DNA of 5,114 nt from Candidatus Avoscillospira stercoripullorum (GTDB lineage: Bacteria > Bacillota > Clostridia > Oscillospirales > Oscillospiraceae): contig DVGD01000108.1 in the NCBI GenBank assembly GCA_018712905.1, positions 1 to 5,114 on the forward strand, in the 5' to 3' direction. Of this stretch, positions 4,155 to 5,114 are shown piece by piece; within the stretch, counting starts at the first letter, position 1, and every line of letters starts with the position of its first letter. A program made the translations under genes and the position numbers. The notes under the pieces were generated by a model. It was not told the DNA's origin, made no database searches, and was given only the letters and a program-made list of their open reading frames with translations.

Positions 4155-5114
4155 TTATTCTTCTGCCTGCGTTTCCTGCCGCTTTTTCCGCCGGCGCCTG
4201 CGCCGCAGGAGCACAATCACGACTACGATGACCACCGCCAAAATTACCAGCCCCGGCAGGGACGAGACAAGCCACAGCACCAACGCGCTCAGGAAGCTCA
4301 CAAAGCCCTTCCAGCCGTCGGAGAAGGCGTCGGCGAGCTTTTCGCCGAAGGTGCGCTGCACCGGCACCGTGGGCGTGTAGACCTCCACCTCCTGGAGGTT
4401 GATGTCCACCGTGGAGTAGGCCAGGCGCTGATCCAAGTCGCGGAGATTGCGCTCGATGCTCTCAATCTCATACCGCACCTCCGAGAGCCGCTCCTCCAGG
4501 GTGATGAGGCTCTCCAAGTCGCCGCTCTCCTCGAGCATGGCAAGAAGCCGCTCCTCCTGGATGTTGAGGCTCTCCAGTCTTGCTTCGTAGTCGGTATATT
4601 GGCTGGTGACATTCTGCGCCGTGTAGCCGGAATCGGTCACATTGCCGATGTTCCCGGCCTGGGTGAGGAAGGCGTTGAACTGATCGGCAGGGACGCGCAC
4701 GGTGTAGGTCGCCCACCGATCCACCACGGCGGTGGTGCCGTCGGCATAGGTGCGGGTGTTGCCCTGCACCGAGGAGTCCTGGACAAAGCCGCCGAGATCG
4801 GCGATGGTCTCCTCCAGCTGGCGCAGCGCTTCGTCAAACTCCGTCGTCTGCATGGTCAGGTAGCCGGAGTAGATGATTTTTTCCGAGAAATCCGCCGGGT
4901 CGAGGGCGGTTTCCTCTTCCGCGGATGCGCTCTCCGTGGGCTCAGCGGAGGGCATCTCCATGCTGTCTGTGCTGTCCGCGGAGCCCCAGTCCATGGCGGT
5001 GGAGCTGTTGGACTCCGGCGCGCTGGACGCGGTATCCTCCATGGCGGTGTCATAGCTCTTGGTCGCAGAGCAGCCGGCCGCCAGGGCGATGAGGAGCAGC
5101 AGCGCAAGAAGCGC
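4155..5114 (-). CDS. DUF4349 lipoprotein, N-terminus cut by window
   Basis: 319 codons are visible and the frame stays open to the right edge, so the start lies outside. The visible N-terminus is a hydrophobic Leu/Ala run ending in LAAGC (Cys codon at 5070-5072), a signal-peptidase II lipobox. A low-complexity Ser/Glu/Ala linker follows (visible residues about 16-75). The DUF4349 domain starts near SEKIIYSGYL (77-86), includes a region with YTVRVPADQF (137-146), and continues through a long coiled coil (about 172-235). Near the C-terminus is a long hydrophobic segment (about 271-303) and then a strongly basic tail of six Arg and two Lys. The protein should thus be lipid-anchored outside at one end and cross the membrane at the other. 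The ATG at 5040-5042 is not the start, because it lies after the lipobox. Its function is unknown. It converges on the xpaC-telA-TPM operon and ends at its own terminator. Confidence 0.88.
   Translation of the reverse strand, partial: ALLALLLLIALAAGCSATKSYDTAMEDTASSAPESNSSTAMDWGSADSTDSMEMPSAEPTESASAEEETALDPADFSEKIIYSGYLTMQTTEFDEALRQLEETIADLGGFVQDSSVQGNTRTYADGTTAVVDRWATYTVRVPADQFNAFLTQAGNIGNVTDSGYTAQNVTSQYTDYEARLESLNIQEERLLAMLEESGDLESLITLEERLSEVRYEIESIERNLRDLDQRLAYSTVDINLQEVEVYTPTVPVQRTFGEKLADAFSDGWKGFVSFLSALVLWLVSSLPGLVILAVVIVVVIVLLRRRRRRKKRQETQAEE

Noticed and set aside
3789..4275. Minus-strand open frames through the repeat array (PRRGAHCASVREAA-type peptides)
   Set aside because: The same peptide appears twice because units A and C are copies of one palindrome. 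Such peptides are known as spurious calls from this kind of repeat.
4996..5042. Start of the DUF4349 protein at the ATG at 5040-5042
   Set aside because: The frame continues upstream through a hydrophobic segment and a lipobox Cys to the window edge, so the true start lies outside.

Overview
The window looks like chromosomal DNA of a GC-rich Firmicute, most likely a gut-type Clostridium relative of the Oscillospiraceae (Flavonifractor/Oscillibacter-like). The reasons are G/C-ending codons together with strong Gram-positive Shine-Dalgarno sites (GGAGG), a TelA/XpaC/TPM gene set, a DUF4349 lipoprotein, and short GTAGGGG...CCCCTAC palindromic repeats of a kind I associate with that group. The taxon is an inference; no rRNA gene or marker in the window settles it.

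Layout, left to right. (1) 1-77: two small hairpins downstream of rpe. (2) 78-740, minus strand: rpe, a complete ribulose-phosphate 3-epimerase. (3) 741-1056: a divergent intergenic region. It holds a perfect-consensus SigA-type promoter and a ~178-nt structured leader reading into rpe, a weaker extended -10 promoter reading the other way, and an inverted repeat between them. (4) 1057-3792, plus strand: a tight three-gene operon of an XpaC-like membrane protein, a TelA-family protein and a TPM-domain membrane protein with a Gly-rich tail. Gaps are 15 and 18 nt and every gene has its own ribosome binding site. (5) 3793-4120: no gene, but a tandem array of three ~100-bp palindromic repeat units (A, B, C). 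A and C are nearly identical; B shares only the ends and the linker. (6) 4121-4152: a strong hairpin with T runs on both sides, serving the convergent gene and perhaps the operon. (7) 4155 to the right edge, minus strand: a DUF4349 lipoprotein whose first few codons lie outside the window.

How the parts may work together. rpe is central carbon metabolism (pentose phosphate pathway) and appears independent of the rest. The xpaC-telA pair matches the xpaC-yaaN pair of Bacillus subtilis. With the added TPM-domain protein it probably forms an envelope-associated stress module, but no biochemical activity can be read from the sequence. The DUF4349 lipoprotein faces this operon and is also an envelope protein, so a shared theme is plausible but unproven. 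I see no clearly novel defence, mobile or biosynthetic system. The least explained parts are the rpe leader RNA and the A-B-C palindrome array.
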